64,000 bases of DNA, from positions 1,674,001 to 1,738,000 of the forward strand of contig JAADJZ010000001.1 of the NCBI GenBank assembly GCA_011032825.1, read 5' to 3'. Position numbers and translations under genes: made by a program. Within the stretch, counting starts at the first letter, position 1; the number at the start of each line of letters is the position of its first letter. Of this stretch, positions 37,673 to 50,489 are shown piece by piece. Below the pieces are notes generated by a model that ran no database searches, was not told where the DNA came from, and saw only the letters and a program-made list of their open reading frames with translations. This DNA is from Massariosphaeria phaeospora. Its lineage: Eukaryota; Ascomycota; Dothideomycetes; Pleosporales.

Positions 37673-38939
37673 TCACCGGGGAGACTTGATCGGTGCTTCG
37701 AGTTCCGCGGCGAACGACTGCTGGTGAGGCCCCGGCGATGACAGCTCGGCCGGCCCGGTGTGTTTAACGTCAGCCATGCTAGACACAGATCAGCATTGTT
37801 TCACAGGGGGAAGTACAGTGGTTGGCTTACGAAGGCTGCGAGGTGTGAGACATGGCCGACATCATAGACATGTGCTGCGGATGCGCCGTAGGGCTGGCCC
37901 ATCCAGGAGGATGGGAGTCGGTGCCGTTGTGCTGGGCGTACGGCGGCAGATTGTTGTAGTCTGCCTGGTTGTGAACAGGCGAGTACGGATAGCCAGGAGA
38001 CTTTGGGCCGAAGTTGTCGTGTCCGGTGGTAGAGACTGTAGCGTTCTTCCGGTTCAGCACTTCCTTGAGGGACTTTGTGCGGCCGACATAGAAGAAGAGC
38101 GCGGCACAAATCACAAGGAAAGCGACTGCGCCCACGACGATGCCGGCGATGGCTCCGCTTCCAAGTGATGAGTGGCGGCCTCCGGATGCTGCTGGTGCCG
38201 CAGTGGGAGAGCCGGATGCGCCCGGAACATGCAACGTCGCTGAGCCTTCCTTGGGGATAGGGTCTCCAGGCGTGACCTGGATAGAGCCTTCGATGGCCTT
38301 CTTCTGAGCAGCCAGCGTCTGGGTGCTATTTGGGTTGATGACACCAATCATCTTCTCGCCCAGACAGGAGTCGGGAGCAGCGCAGTAGAAGAATATTGGC
38401 TCGGTGCTGTTTATCGTGAGGTTCCAGTGGGTAATCTAGTCCATGTCAACAAGTGTCACACATGTACCTTCAACTTCAACTTCAATACTCACGTCTTCGG
38501 TCGTTTTCACCCATTGCGTAGTCGACCAAAACCCGACCTTATCTTTCCCGGTGTATTCGTAGGGTACGCAAGGGCTCTCAAACTCTGCTCTTGCTACCGA
38601 GTGGTCCGGAGGATAGAACTCGAACGTGATGGTGTCGCCCACAGATACATTAAAGATCTCCGCCGGTTCGAATTTGAAGCCCCCAGATCCCGCCTTGACC
38701 AGATGCACCTTTGGACCTGATGGTGACGCGCTCGCCGAAGCCGCGGTACCGCTCCCTGTCGCACTTGCCATTCCACTCACAATAGACAATACCGCGGTCG
38801 GTGTTGGTGTTGCAGGTGGTGCCTGGATTGTGCCATCCGATATTAGAGAGATGGGGTCCACTTGTGCTGTTACGCCTGTGATGAACTGGTTGAATAGCAG
38901 AGGCACCGCCAGCCTCGAAACCCAGTTCTGATAGCCCAT
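37673..38939 (-). CDS. Secreted/membrane-anchored cupredoxin-domain serine-rich protein
   Basis: Minus-strand exons 38939-38493, 38435-37831 and 37778-37673, introns 57 and 52 nt, giving 385 residues. An N-terminal hydrophobic leader (about residues 9-26) is followed by a Thr/Ser/Ala linker and a cupredoxin-like domain: GGFKFEPAEIFNVSVGDTI, FEFYPPDHSVARAEF, CVPYEYTG, then TEPIFFYCAAPDSC and MIGVINPN. This arrangement is typical of fungal extracellular serine-rich proteins, where His, Cys and Met/Gln may bind copper. A single membrane segment, IAGIVVGAVAFLVICAALFF, and a cytosolic tail rich in Pro/Tyr/His follow. The third exon adds a 35-residue tail. Its role in wall or copper biology is inferred. 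Confidence 0.82.
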
Positions 38940-40372
38940 AGCGGAGAGTCGATGTGATAGTTCCAAAGATGGTGTCCTAGTATGAAGAGAGGAATCCAGG
39001 GCAGCTTTTTCCACGTCCAAAGGCCAGAGAGTGTCGATAACGAAAGGTAGCGGGAAGGCAAACCGAGCAAGAGGGGAAGACGATCTTGGCTGCTCATAAA
39101 AATATAACAGATGCAGCATCAGCCCCAACCCCAGCGGCCCAGCCCCACGGCACGCTGTACATACGCTATCAAGTCTCGCTTCAGCACGAATCCCATGCTG
39201 CAGAGAAGGGAGACCCTCCCAAACGAGCTTAGATGCTGAGGTTGGACCATACGGCACAGTTCATGGCTGAGCGCGCAGGAGCTGAATGGTTCGCTTCCCA
39301 ACCATCACCATCGCAAAGGTCTTTCATGCTGTGCTGGTCGGTGCCCCATCAGCACCGTAGGGGTCAACTCGTCCAATTGCTTCAAATAGCCTTACCTAGT
39401 CCCAGGGCGTGCTCTTTGAAATCAGACACGCGGTATCTGTGCTTCTCGTATCGTAATATTCCCGCATAAGCTCCTTCAAAAGCTTGACCAGCCTCGCAGG
39501 GACCACAGTGTTGTACTGCGGAGAAAAAGCGCCCGCGTTATGTGTAATCTGTTCTTTTTCTGTCCACTGCGAGCGAGACAAACACCAACGCCTCTCAAAT
39601 GACACGGTGTGCTGGGGAAGGCGGCGAAGCTGAGGTCGTGCCACAGCTCAGCTGCCAACACGTTTGGCTTTCGGCGCCATGCTGCAAGACGTTAGCGATA
39701 ACGCCCATTCATTGGGGGCTGAGGGAGACTAGGTTGAGGTGGGGTACGCACTGGCTTGGCTCTTGGCTACTAATTGGCTAAACTGTCTTATTCAGCGTCA
39801 GCAGTAGCTGGGTTATAGATAGCACGGCGTCAAAGCCATGTCGTTACTTATCTACATGTAGCCGTCAACGGTCAACGGCACCATCGTCTCTCCTAGAATC
39901 CTTCTCGAGACAAGAATCAGCAACCAGCTCGAGTGCTTTGCCGGTTGTTCGTTTCGAGGAGAGGCGCCCGAACTGTGTTCATGTACAAAACACCATTGCC
40001 GCACGCAGGTCTCTCATCACCGGACACTGCTCTAGCCGTTGGAGATCGTGTGGCTAAGATAAGAATTAGTATCTTCTGACACCCCTAGCTATTTGATTTG
40101 CTCAGTCAGTGTGGCGTTCTTCCGTTTGGCCTACGAGCAACAAACTCATCAAAATCAATATAATCCCCGGTGCCAGGTATAAATCGCTGTGAACAGTACA
40201 TTGGTATCTAGATGACTCGCAGCTAACCGCTCCTCCCCAAGTCAGTCAATAGACTTAGCTATCGGCGCATACACAAAATAGAATCGAACTCATCGAGGCG
40301 CTATGTACATTGAATCCAACGCCGCGCAATGCAACTAGAGTAAGACATGTTGCGAAAACCCCCCAATCCACG
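38940..40372. other. Intergenic region without a supported gene
   Basis: 1.4 kb holding the promoter of the cupredoxin gene and the 3' flank of HDA1. The ORFs present are short and featureless. The portion at 39780-40340 is AT-balanced and unremarkable. Confidence 0.5.
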
Positions 40373-43231
40373 TCAAAAGCTCCTCTTCAGAGGACTTCGA
40401 GAGCTCGGTGCAGTAAAGAACCCTAACGGCGGCAGCTTTTGGCCAGGTTTCGGGGTTTGTCGCACGTCTCCAGAGAACCTCGCTGCTTGGATTCCACTAG
40501 GTAGAGTCGGGCTCCTCAGACCTTGCCGACTGTCAGCGCCATTGAAAACTGCATTCTCTTTTTCATACTGTCTCTTCTTCGCGAGTAGGTATTCTCGGAC
40601 TTCTTCCTGGTGCTCGAGAAGCATGTCGTTCATGGGGTCTTTGCTTGATTGGATGAGCCGACCGTACTTCCTCCTAATCTTTTTGTGGCCACTTCGATCC
40701 CACACGTGGTGGCTTTGTTGGACGAATATCATGGAATGCTGACAGTCGGTTAGTGGAACTGCATAGGAGTATGTCCCCACTGCTCTACCTACCGCGTAGT
40801 ACCAAGGTACAATATCATCGTCGTTAAAGTTCCGTTTAATAGACTGGAGCACTGTGTCTGAAACGAATCCGATGAGACACTCAACGACACTATCCGGCTC
40901 CCTACATTTCTCTAGAAAAATTATATCAGTAAAACTGGCGAAACATGTATGAGAAGGAACTCTACCGTAGTGGCTTAGCAGATCCACTAAGCCAAGATAT
41001 GCGGCACCAATCCCTAGAAAGAAGACTTGCGTTGCCTCATGAGGCCTACAGCCTCGTTAGTAATTGGCCCGGGATATGGAGTCACTCGTCAGCTTACTCA
41101 ATATAATTTTCCCAAACGTAGCCTGCGAGCTCTTTGGTCTGAGCGGCGCGAGCTTCATTGGAGTCGGCTTCAACATAGCTGCCATCATCCTAAGTAAAAT
41201 TAGCTTCGTCATGTACCGCTATGAACGACTCACTATTTCTTTCATAACCGCTTTCGGTATGTTAACGTCAATAACCTGGAACCCGTTTTGGACCGCCCAA
41301 TTTATGTACCTCTTGTTGACATCAGCCTTCACGTTCGCAGTCAGCGGGAATATATCGCAAGACTGTACAGAGCACTTACTAGCCAACTGTTGTGAAGTTC
41401 TGTTTTGCCCGTGATTGGATCAGGGTTGTTCATCATCTCCGGAGGGTCATGAAAGATTACGAGAAGTGGATGAGGATCCATGAACTCTGGGCTTTTGACC
41501 ATTAGCAATATACCAATCCTAGTGTAAGAGCTATACTTACGTCGCAATAATATTGTGTTCAAAAGTCTCCGCGATTCCTGTCCTCTTGACAGTCAAAGGA
41601 GACATATGATGCTCTTCACAGAGCATTTTGCTCTGCCATTCCCGGATGATTTCATGCAACCGCTGAGCGACACCAAATGATGGATGGCTTGGGTCCAACT
41701 GTTTCGGATAAAGGCATTTCCAGTACCTTGACTGTTGGCGCTTTACTTGCTCGATAGTCTGGACAGCACTCTCCTTTGGACACAAGTCTGCTTCAAGACG
41801 ATCAGGAGGTTGCAGCATGAGCGTCCTCGTGACTGCAAGCGCCGACCGAGCGATCGAACGCAGATTGTAGCCCCCTTCAAGGCAAACAGCAATCTTGCCC
41901 TCTGCTAGGCGCATAAGCATGTGCGTCATGTGTCCATAGCAAGCCGGTGTTACATGACAACCGCCCAGGACGTCGCCCTCAGCCGCATCAAATCCAGCGG
42001 AAATGATGACCAGATCAGGGTCAAATTCTGTGGCGATAGGCATGACTACCTGTTGGAAGGCATATATGTATTCGGCATCGCCCATGCCATGGTCGGCCCA
42101 GGGAATATTGACATTTCTGCCTAGGCCAGGACCCTCACCGCAGTAGTCCAGGTTGCCATCCGGGAGGTTGGGGTAGAACTTCTGGTCTCTATAGACATGA
42201 AGTGAGATGTACAGCACATTGGGATCTTCATAAAATGCGTGCTGGATTCCGTTACCATGATGGACGTCCCAGTCCAGGATTACAACTTTCCGACACTCGC
42301 GAGGAAAGTCGTTCTGGCAGACCCGGGCGGCGATGGGGACGTTATTGAAGATGCAAAATCCCGATGGTGAGTCAGTCTCGGCATGGTGGCCAGGTGGGCG
42401 AATAATAGCAATAGCGTTTCGCACGTCGCCGCGCACCACTGCTCTACAAGCTTCGATTGCACCGCCAGCTGCGAGTGTTGCGCATTCAAAAGTGCTGTTG
42501 TTGAAGTATATTGAATCGAGTTTTTCTGAGAGTTCCTTCAATTCAAATGCGGGTTTATCTGAATATCGGTTAGTTAGTGTTGCCGGGATGAGTTATCATG
42601 CCATACCCTTCAATGATGATATGAAAGCGTAATGTGATGGTGTATGAACAAGACAAATCTCTCCTTTCTGAGCATGGCGGGCCTCAATCCTCCAGCACTG
42701 CTCGTCTTTGGTCTCCTCGTCGGCATCTTCTGGTCCCTGCACAAGCCCAGCCTGTCGAATCTCTTCGAAGATCTCCATAATGCGACGAGGATCTTCGGGA
42801 TGAATATCATCGGCGTTGGACATGAGATCTGGGAACTCCGCGTGGAATCTCATACGCGCATCGTAGACCAAGCCTGTCTTCGAGGATGAATAGGGCAGAG
42901 GCGGAAACTTTGGACCTGGTGGTATGCGCACTTGCACAGTAGGCGACGGCTCGGGTGTGATGTCCATGTCTTCCGAACCGAATTCTGATGAATCCTCGCG
43001 TGTATCCTCAGCTGAAGGTTGCGAGTTACTGTACGGTCTCAGTACTGATGTGGCCTTCAGTAGGCCGCCGTGGCTGTGGATGGGCAGCTGCTCTTTCCGC
43101 GATGGAACAGGGCCATGGAGCCCGCGATGAAACGAAATTTGGGAAGGGTCGATGGTGTCGATAATGTGGTTGCCGTTGGGCTCGGTCGAGTCCAGGATAG
43201 AGTCCTCGCCCATGACGAAATCGCGATCCAT
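40373..43231 (-). CDS. HDA1: Class II histone deacetylase HDA1 with C-terminal Arb2-like domain
   Basis: Eight minus-strand exons: 43231-42607, 42558-41541, 41491-41380, 41326-41234, 41189-41098, 41045-40966, 40911-40793 and 40738-40373, totalling 834 residues. All seven introns are 44-54 nt. It removes acetyl groups from histone tails in the nucleus. The deacetylase domain spans about 125-470 with RPPGHHAE (262-269), FNNVPIAA, DWDVHHGNGIQ (304-314), SAGFDAAEGD (395-404) and LEGGYN (435-440); the zinc ligands and catalytic His/Asp/Tyr are in place. The region from about residue 560 (PHPLLVIFHDPPEMM, WAVQNGFQVIDVNIP, FFLGIGAAYLGLVDLLSHY) corresponds to the Arb2-like domain of fungal HDA1. A basic Ser/Pro tail ends the protein. 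The first ATG (43231) is used; upstream sequence has no ATG in frame. Confidence 0.95.
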
Positions 43232-44740
43232 GATCACTGTAAGGCGGCGGTGGCGGCGGAGGGCCCTGCTCAATACTACACTTGGCAAAACAGCTAGCGC
43301 GATCAGTAAGTGCTACACAAGAGATGGAATAGCGACAATGGGGCGGCGCAAATGACAGGGCGGGTCGTAGAATGGTAAAAGATGGATTAGAAAGGATCGA
43401 TCGCTATAGCAACAGCATCTCTGAATTTTGCTACTGAACGTACTTTGCTTCCAAGAATAATGAATATGTAATTGTGCCGAAAAATGGAATTAAGAGATGC
43501 GGTGTGAACGAAGCACGGGCTAATATACGAGAAGACACCGAAGGCGACCAGAGAGGATCGAAACTAAAGCGCTCCGGTCACTCACCTGATTATTTACCAG
43601 TCATGATTTTTACACCATTAACCAACAACAGTACCATGTATTGCTTGGTTCTCTCACTTGGAGATAGACTGGAAACACCAGGATATTCGTTGGGCCAGTG
43701 GCATGCAGGTATAAGGTCAAAATAGCCCTGACAAATACATTCACAACTCTACCGAAGAGATCGAGTACAAGTGTGTCGAAAGTACTGTTTATGTGAGTTT
43801 AGGACTTCTGATGCAAAATGCGACGCTGTAGATGGCGCACTTTGATGTGGTGGTGGTTTGCGCAGCTACAAGCTAGGTCTTTATTGCCACTGGGATGACG
43901 ATGAGAACAGAGACGCAACAAGAAGGGAGGGAACTCGGTTGTTAGGCGCACATGCTGTCGCTGTGCGATCGATAAAAAAGGATAAAGTAGGGATAGTGTT
44001 CGAAGAGCAATGGACGCGGCTTGGTTGTTTTGGCTTATCTAATCAAGCTAATCCAGAAAGCGTTAAAGGATACATTTCCTACTATTTCTATCTACCACGG
44101 TACCACATTTGTGTAGGGGCAACAAACTTAAAATTGTATGATCAAAAGGGAGTATCTAGCTAGTAGTTTATTAGGATTGCTGACTGCTAGTTGAAACTAT
44201 AACAGCTACGCGACTCGGGTTAGACAGCAAAGTATGATACGTAAAACGACAAAGTGAAGAGTGAGTACCTTCTATAGATAGAGGGTGGATTGATCTAGGG
44301 CTAAGTAAATGTACTATCAGTGAATTTGTAGGCTTAGACTGTCGGACTAGGTATGTACGCCTTACGTTTCAGGGCCATATCAAGCAGGGCAATCACAGTA
44401 ACCAGGACTGATGTTGGTGTGCCCGTTACTGGCGACGTATTTCGTATTCTACCAGCTCTTGAGCACGATAAGAAACAAGACCATGGCCAGGTAGCTGTGA
44501 TGAACGGACGGAGTAAAATCTCCATAAATTCGGAAAGTCTGTCATAGTAGTTCCCATTGAATCGATTGTCTATTGTTTTCACGACCTTCTCCGCCATTGT
44601 TACCACCTACGTCCCAAACTGTCTGGCAAAGCTAAGATCATTACAAAAACGAATTCGAATGATCCTAAAGCTGCAGATTTGCGAATAATCATCCATATCG
44701 CTCTTTAGAGCTTGGGCGCTACCTGCCTCCATCCTGACTC
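43232..44740. other. Intergenic region between HDA1 and GAPDH
   Basis: 1.5 kb, more AT-rich than the flanks. It contains the HDA1 promoter and GAPDH 3' flank. A minus-strand ORF with ATG at 44598 and stop at 44334 codes for 87 residues (MAEKVVKTIDNRFNGNYYDR at its start) with two hydrophobic stretches; it has no recognised family and I do not call it a gene. Confidence 0.45.
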
Positions 44741-46046
<1,306 letters not shown>

Positions 46047-46452
46047 TTTGATGTTGTGTAGGTGTCTGCGAAGTCGTTGCAGTATGAGCCAGATGACAGA
46101 CGGGAGACTGCGTACTGGGTGTAGACGATTGATTGAAAAATCGGAAGTGCAAAATGGGGGTGGATGAAGGGTTGTGTTGGGGATCGGGTTAGCGGGGTGA
46201 GGAGGGGAACCTTTAAAGGAAGCAGCTACCACTGCGTCACTGCCAGATGCGGTTCTTTTTCTGTAATAGATAGCTGGAGGCCGGGGCCACCTGCCAATGA
46301 AACTCCCGGCCGGCAGTCGGCTACTACTACTCTAGCTAACGCGTCCATACACCGGAAGCTCGCCCAGCGTCACAAATTTTGCCTCCCAGCCGCTTATGAA
46401 AGGCGACATTGATAATACCTCATCATTCTAGGCGCCGCGGGAGGGGCCAAAA

Positions 46453-46716
46453 CTAGCAAAAGGCATGCCTCTGCGTGACTGCGTGCATCGGAGCGGTTGG
46501 TGTTTGGGACAACCATTCGATCATTCGATAAGATGACCACGCAGTATTATGCGGACCCGGAGTAGGCGGGGATGGCATGATCTTGTGTAACCACCGTATG
46601 GCCACCAACAAGCGGGATCGGTCGCGGATGAGATGTTGAACATGAGATGGGCGTCGCGCATCCGCGGCCGAGAGGAGAGCTACGATGATTAGCGTTACAA
46701 CAGCCTTGAAGCGCAT
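46453..46716 (-). CDS. Possible small secreted protein ORF, 87 residues
   Basis: A minus-strand ORF opens MRFKAVVTLIIVALLSAADA, a textbook signal peptide (basic n-region, hydrophobic core, Ala-x-Ala site), then RRPSHVQHLIRD and a basic region with two Trp-containing segments. Only one Cys is present, so there is no disulfide knot. It lies in the gpdA-COX5 interval about 110 bases from a dispersed-repeat copy. Size and layout fit a candidate effector-like secreted peptide, but such ORFs arise by chance in intergenic DNA, and no homologue is recognised. Confidence 0.3.
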   Translation of the reverse strand: MRFKAVVTLIIVALLSAADARRPSHVQHLIRDRSRLLVAIRWLHKIMPSPPTPGPHNTAWSSYRMIEWLSQTPTAPMHAVTQRHAFC

Positions 46717-46828
46717 GACCTCTTTGTGCTACAGAGGCGTTGGGGAAGTTCGAAGTAGGTACCTGCATGGCCAAAGAGGGGCCGACTGATCTCACGAGCG
46801 CCGTAGGGCTGAGATCCAGCTCGGTGTC

Positions 46829-46906
46829 GTATACATAAGGGCTCTGTAAAAATAGAAGTAGACTATTTACCTACTGCTAAAAGCTCCTAGGCTGTCAAAA
46901 GGATCG
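46829..46906 (-). repeat. Reverse-oriented copy of the dispersed repeat (partial)
   Basis: Matches the reverse form of the family: GGGCTCTGTAAAAATAG, CTACTGCTAAAA, then GCTGTCAAAAGGATCG, in the same order as in the right arm of the ATP2 promoter pair. It is shortened at the outer end. Confidence 0.55.
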
Positions 46907-47595
46907 CGAAGTCTTCTATAAGATCGGCAATGAATTCTGCCAGGGAGGTGGCCTTGGAACCCAGCAGGTAAGATCCAAGAGCCATTTACGAAGAGAGGGT
47001 GCGGTTGACGGCGGCTGGCATCGTCGGGAACAACTCCACGTTCGAGGCCACGAATGGGGTCGGCCCGAGGGGGTGGTGATTCGTGAAGAACACCAGAGCC
47101 AGCACCAGGTTTACGGCCAGCTGTCACACAAGGCGTGATGGAGGTTCAGAAATAGCATCCCTCTATTCCGTACAGCTATAAGGGCACATGCGGGTTGTAC
47201 TTGATGCGAGCTTGAGGCAACAGCCGGCAGAAAGCAGACAACTCAGTAATACAATATTTCACCTACTTGTACTTCACCGATGTTCTAGCTACTGTTTTGG
47301 AGCTCTAGCTGCAAGATTGAAGCTACGGTGAAGCTGCTGCTGCCCGCAGAACCCAGGTAACACAGTCTCCAACGTCGTGCGTGGAGCCATGGACTCTGAG
47401 TGGTCTGACCAGTGACATTGATGATTAAGCCGGGCCATTTTCGCGTGCCAAGCCAACCCTCGTCGTCCTTCCTGAACCTCCTCACCGCAGTATTCGCTCC
47501 ACCACCACTACCAATTGGCACCCCTAGTTCCCTCGACGGGAGCCGCTGTTCTTTTCTTTCGTGACTTTGCGACACTCTCCACTCTACCCATCGCT

Positions 47596-48406
47596 ATGCT
47601 GCGCTCCTCCCTCATCCGGGCGTCCAGGAGCTCGGCTTCCGTCATCCCATCGTCCGCGACACGGCAAGCTGTCCGCATTCCTCGAGCGAGCCCGGCCGTG
47701 TGCCTCCTGCAGCAAGCTCGCCAGGCCCACGCAATTTCGAACCCGACGCTCGCCAACATCGAGAAGCGATGGGAAGACATGCCCCCTCAGGAGCAGGCCG
47801 ATCTGTGGATGTCGCTTAGGGATCGCATGAAGGTCGACTGGAAGGAGATGACGATGCAAGAAAAGAAGGCCGGTGCGTAGAGCAATTTATTCTGCCATTG
47901 GGCGTCGCGGACGGTCATATGACGTGTGGTGTTGTTATCGAGACACCGGTGTTTGGACGCGGCCCTCCCTGTCGTCATTCTTATCGCGAAGCCATCTCGG
48001 GAGCATCAATGTACAGACCAAGCTGACTGTCTTTGCTCTATAGCGTACTACATCGCATTTGGCCCACACGGCCCACGACGACCTCCGCCCCCGGATGAGG
48101 GCCGTAAGGTCTTCTTTCTCTCCGCAGCCCTTATCGCTGGCTCTGTATTGGTGTTCGCCTTCGTCCGTCTGTTCGCAAACCCTGTGCGACCGCGCACGAT
48201 GACGAAAGAATGGCAAGAGGCAACCGAGGAGTACTTCAAGGTGCGTGACTCGATACTCACGATTATTGTTCTTTGCATTACTTATGTGGCCTTCCTAACA
48301 CCTTATATAGAAACAAGGAACTGAGCCGATCACCGGATATAAGGGTATGCTGGTTCAGAGCAAACCTGGTCCAAAAGATCAATTCAAGCACGACGACGAC
48401 GAGTAA
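47596..48406 (+). CDS. COX5: Cytochrome c oxidase subunit IV (fungal Cox5)
   Basis: Exons 47596-47872, 48044-48240 and 48311-48406 join to 189 residues; introns are 171 and 70 nt. It is a nuclear-encoded inner-membrane subunit of respiratory complex IV. The first 45 residues are basic and Ser/Ala-rich, a mitochondrial presequence. The mature part has IEKRWEDMPPQEQADLW, YYIAFGPHGPR, one membrane helix FFLSAALIAGSVLVFAFVR, and TMTKEWQEATEEYFK, all typical of the COX IV family. An upstream ATG at 47515 in the same frame would add 27 residues of non-presequence character, so I prefer 47596. Confidence 0.92.
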
Positions 48407-49728
48407 AATTCTAGCAGATTTTGCATGCGCGAAATACCAATACCTCTTTCCCTTGGGTCAAAATTCCGTTTGGTACTGTCTGTGTGAGACACATGAAAGT
48501 GAGGGAACCAAGAGCCCGACGGCAGCGACTCCCTGCTTAGTAGACCATTTTCACACCAGCCTGCCTGTGTACAGAAATTTTAGAGAGGCATTTTCCAGTT
48601 CCATTGTACATGTCGCTCGTCTCCGCTCCCGTGTGCGTGCTTTTGCGATTCTCTACTTTGCACACTCAACCGTCCCAGTGTACCGATAACAGGGCTATCT
48701 CCAATCTACACGCTCTATCCTTATTTTTTCTTCAAAAAGAAACGAAGGTCTAATGAGGGGTAGTTGGCCAGTTGGGTTTCCAGATGGTCGAACAAGATGT
48801 AGCGCCGCACGTGGAAAGGCTACAGGCGGATACCACTTCACCGTATTGCTTTACAAGCCATCGGGAACCTTGGCGGAAACATTTCCCATCACACAAGATC
48901 CTCCGCTACACTCTCCACATCATCGAAACGTCTGATTCTAGATCTCATGGTTTTCGCCACAGCGTCTTCGACACTGCCCAGACGCGCCCGTTGGCCTGCT
49001 GACTGTAACAGAAGCTGAGCTGAGCTGATGACCAGCACTCTGAGTCCGCGGCCGATAGCACCAACCACCAGGTTTTCGCTGACATCAACAGATAAGGCTG
49101 ACTTTGTTGATGGGCCGCGGCCGGGTGGGTAGGAAGGCGAATGGGGGTTGTTGTATTACACAGAGTCTTAGTGAGAGTATATGAGGTAGTACTGAGATTA
49201 TGAGGTGTGCTAGGGTGCGAGATTTGGTCGCGCGAGGCTAGTTTGTGTTGCCCCAGTTGGCCTTGATAGTATGTGCTTTCCAATTGGGATATACACTACT
49301 ACTGATGATGACATATAGGGTTATCAAGTACCAAGCACACTTGCAATATCGACGGGCAACCAGAGACATAGCGCGTTCTGCATTCTCTGATAATGGGTGT
49401 TGGTTCGCCAGTAACGCAAGACTGTGAATGTGACGGGGAATAGACCACCGTGGAACCTATCCTCCAAAGCATACTTTAGCTGGGAACTGTTGTTTGATAG
49501 TGGGATGGAAGATTTTTCGGTTTTGCATTCCCCTAGGTTTTGCTCTGGCCTGCCCCGAGTCCGTTGTGGTGGTGATATCGTATCGGCAACCAAAGAGAAA
49601 GTCGATCCAAAGTAACTGATCATTGAGAGAAACGCGAATCCAGCCTCCAGCAGTGTAACATGCGCCTAAAAGCTTCGTAGCCCGTCTTCGGATCCCAGAG
49701 GCAGATGCTCAGAATATCCAGTCATCGG
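48407..49728. other. Intergenic region without a supported gene
   Basis: 1.3 kb downstream of COX5 and 3' of the small secreted ORF. ORFs of 60-138 codons are present, but none shows a signal peptide, motif or plausible splice partner. Confidence 0.5.
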
Positions 49729-49974
49729 TCATAACTCGAATTGGTCAATCGGCTTCCTAAGTCTTGTCGGAGCGGCGTCGGGGGACTTAGTTCGGGACAT
49801 GGCTTTCTCGGTTAACCTCCATGCTTCGCCGGCCATCAGAGCGGTGGTGTGGAGCGGCTTGTCGAGCATATCATCGTCGTCGTTTGCAACGGATTGTAGG
49901 TTCTGGTAGTGGGGCCATGCGGCTACGAATGTGAGGAGCGATAGGAGTAGAATGGTTGTTGTGAAGAGCTTCAT
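49729..49974 (-). CDS. Small secreted protein candidate, 81 residues
   Basis: Minus-strand ORF beginning MKLFTTTILLLSLLTFVAA, a clear signal peptide with a likely cleavage before WPHYQNLQ. The mature peptide of about 62 residues is Asp-rich near its start (NDDDDMLDK) then basic and Pro/Thr-rich (SRTKSPDAAPTRLRKPIDQ). It has no cysteine and no known domain. Stop and start are clean and no intron is required. It stands alone between COX5 and APC15. A secreted peptide or effector-like role is inference only. Confidence 0.5.
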   Translation of the reverse strand: MKLFTTTILLLSLLTFVAAWPHYQNLQSVANDDDDMLDKPLHTTALMAGEAWRLTEKAMSRTKSPDAAPTRLRKPIDQFEL

Positions 49975-50489
49975 TGTGCTGGAGTTGTGTGTAGGAATGG
50001 TGTGTTTGAGGAAGTTGTGTTCGACGGGTGTTCGATTTCGAGAACTGGGTGAACGAGTGGACGTGCCGAATTGTGCAATGGTAGAAGAATGGTATAATCA
50101 GGCACTTTGCTGTGTAGCTGGAGGAGTGGTACTGAGCGGCCTTCAGACTCTAGAGCTCTGAAATGTGTGATGTGTGGCTCCCTGGTTAAATTGCTCGAGA
50201 GAAAGAGCAATGTGGGATGTCACAAGCAAAGGAAGAGCAAGTAGATCTGCGTTAATTGTAGTTAACAAATGTTACTTACGTTCAATACTGGCACTGTTAG
50301 ACAACGTCCTTACCATTTAGATTTGGCTCAGCGTGGACCCCGGCCCCGAAGCCCTTGCGTCGATCTGGTCCCGCGCGCCTTTCCTCTTTGGGGCAGCTAG
50401 GTACCTCACCGCGAGACAGCTTCACGCGCGCTTTACATCCACCTGCACATCAATACACTCCTGCATCCGAAGTCAGATTGGTTGCGACA
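49975..50489. other. Divergent interval between secreted-protein ORF and APC15
   Basis: 515 bases between divergent start codons. No additional feature is recognised. Confidence 0.5.

Larger units (their letters stand above)
46047..47595. promoter_or_regulatory. Divergent intergenic region between gpdA and COX5
   Basis: 1.55 kb between divergently transcribed genes. It includes the gpdA promoter (right of 46046), a small ORF with a signal-peptide-like start (46453-46716, minus), a reverse copy of the dispersed repeat at about 46829-46906, and the COX5 leader. Exact promoter elements could not be assigned. Confidence 0.5.

Noticed and set aside
44334..44606. 90-codon minus-strand ORF downstream of GAPDH
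   Set aside because: Hydrophobic stretches but no family, no clear signal peptide and AT-balanced context; not enough for a gene call.
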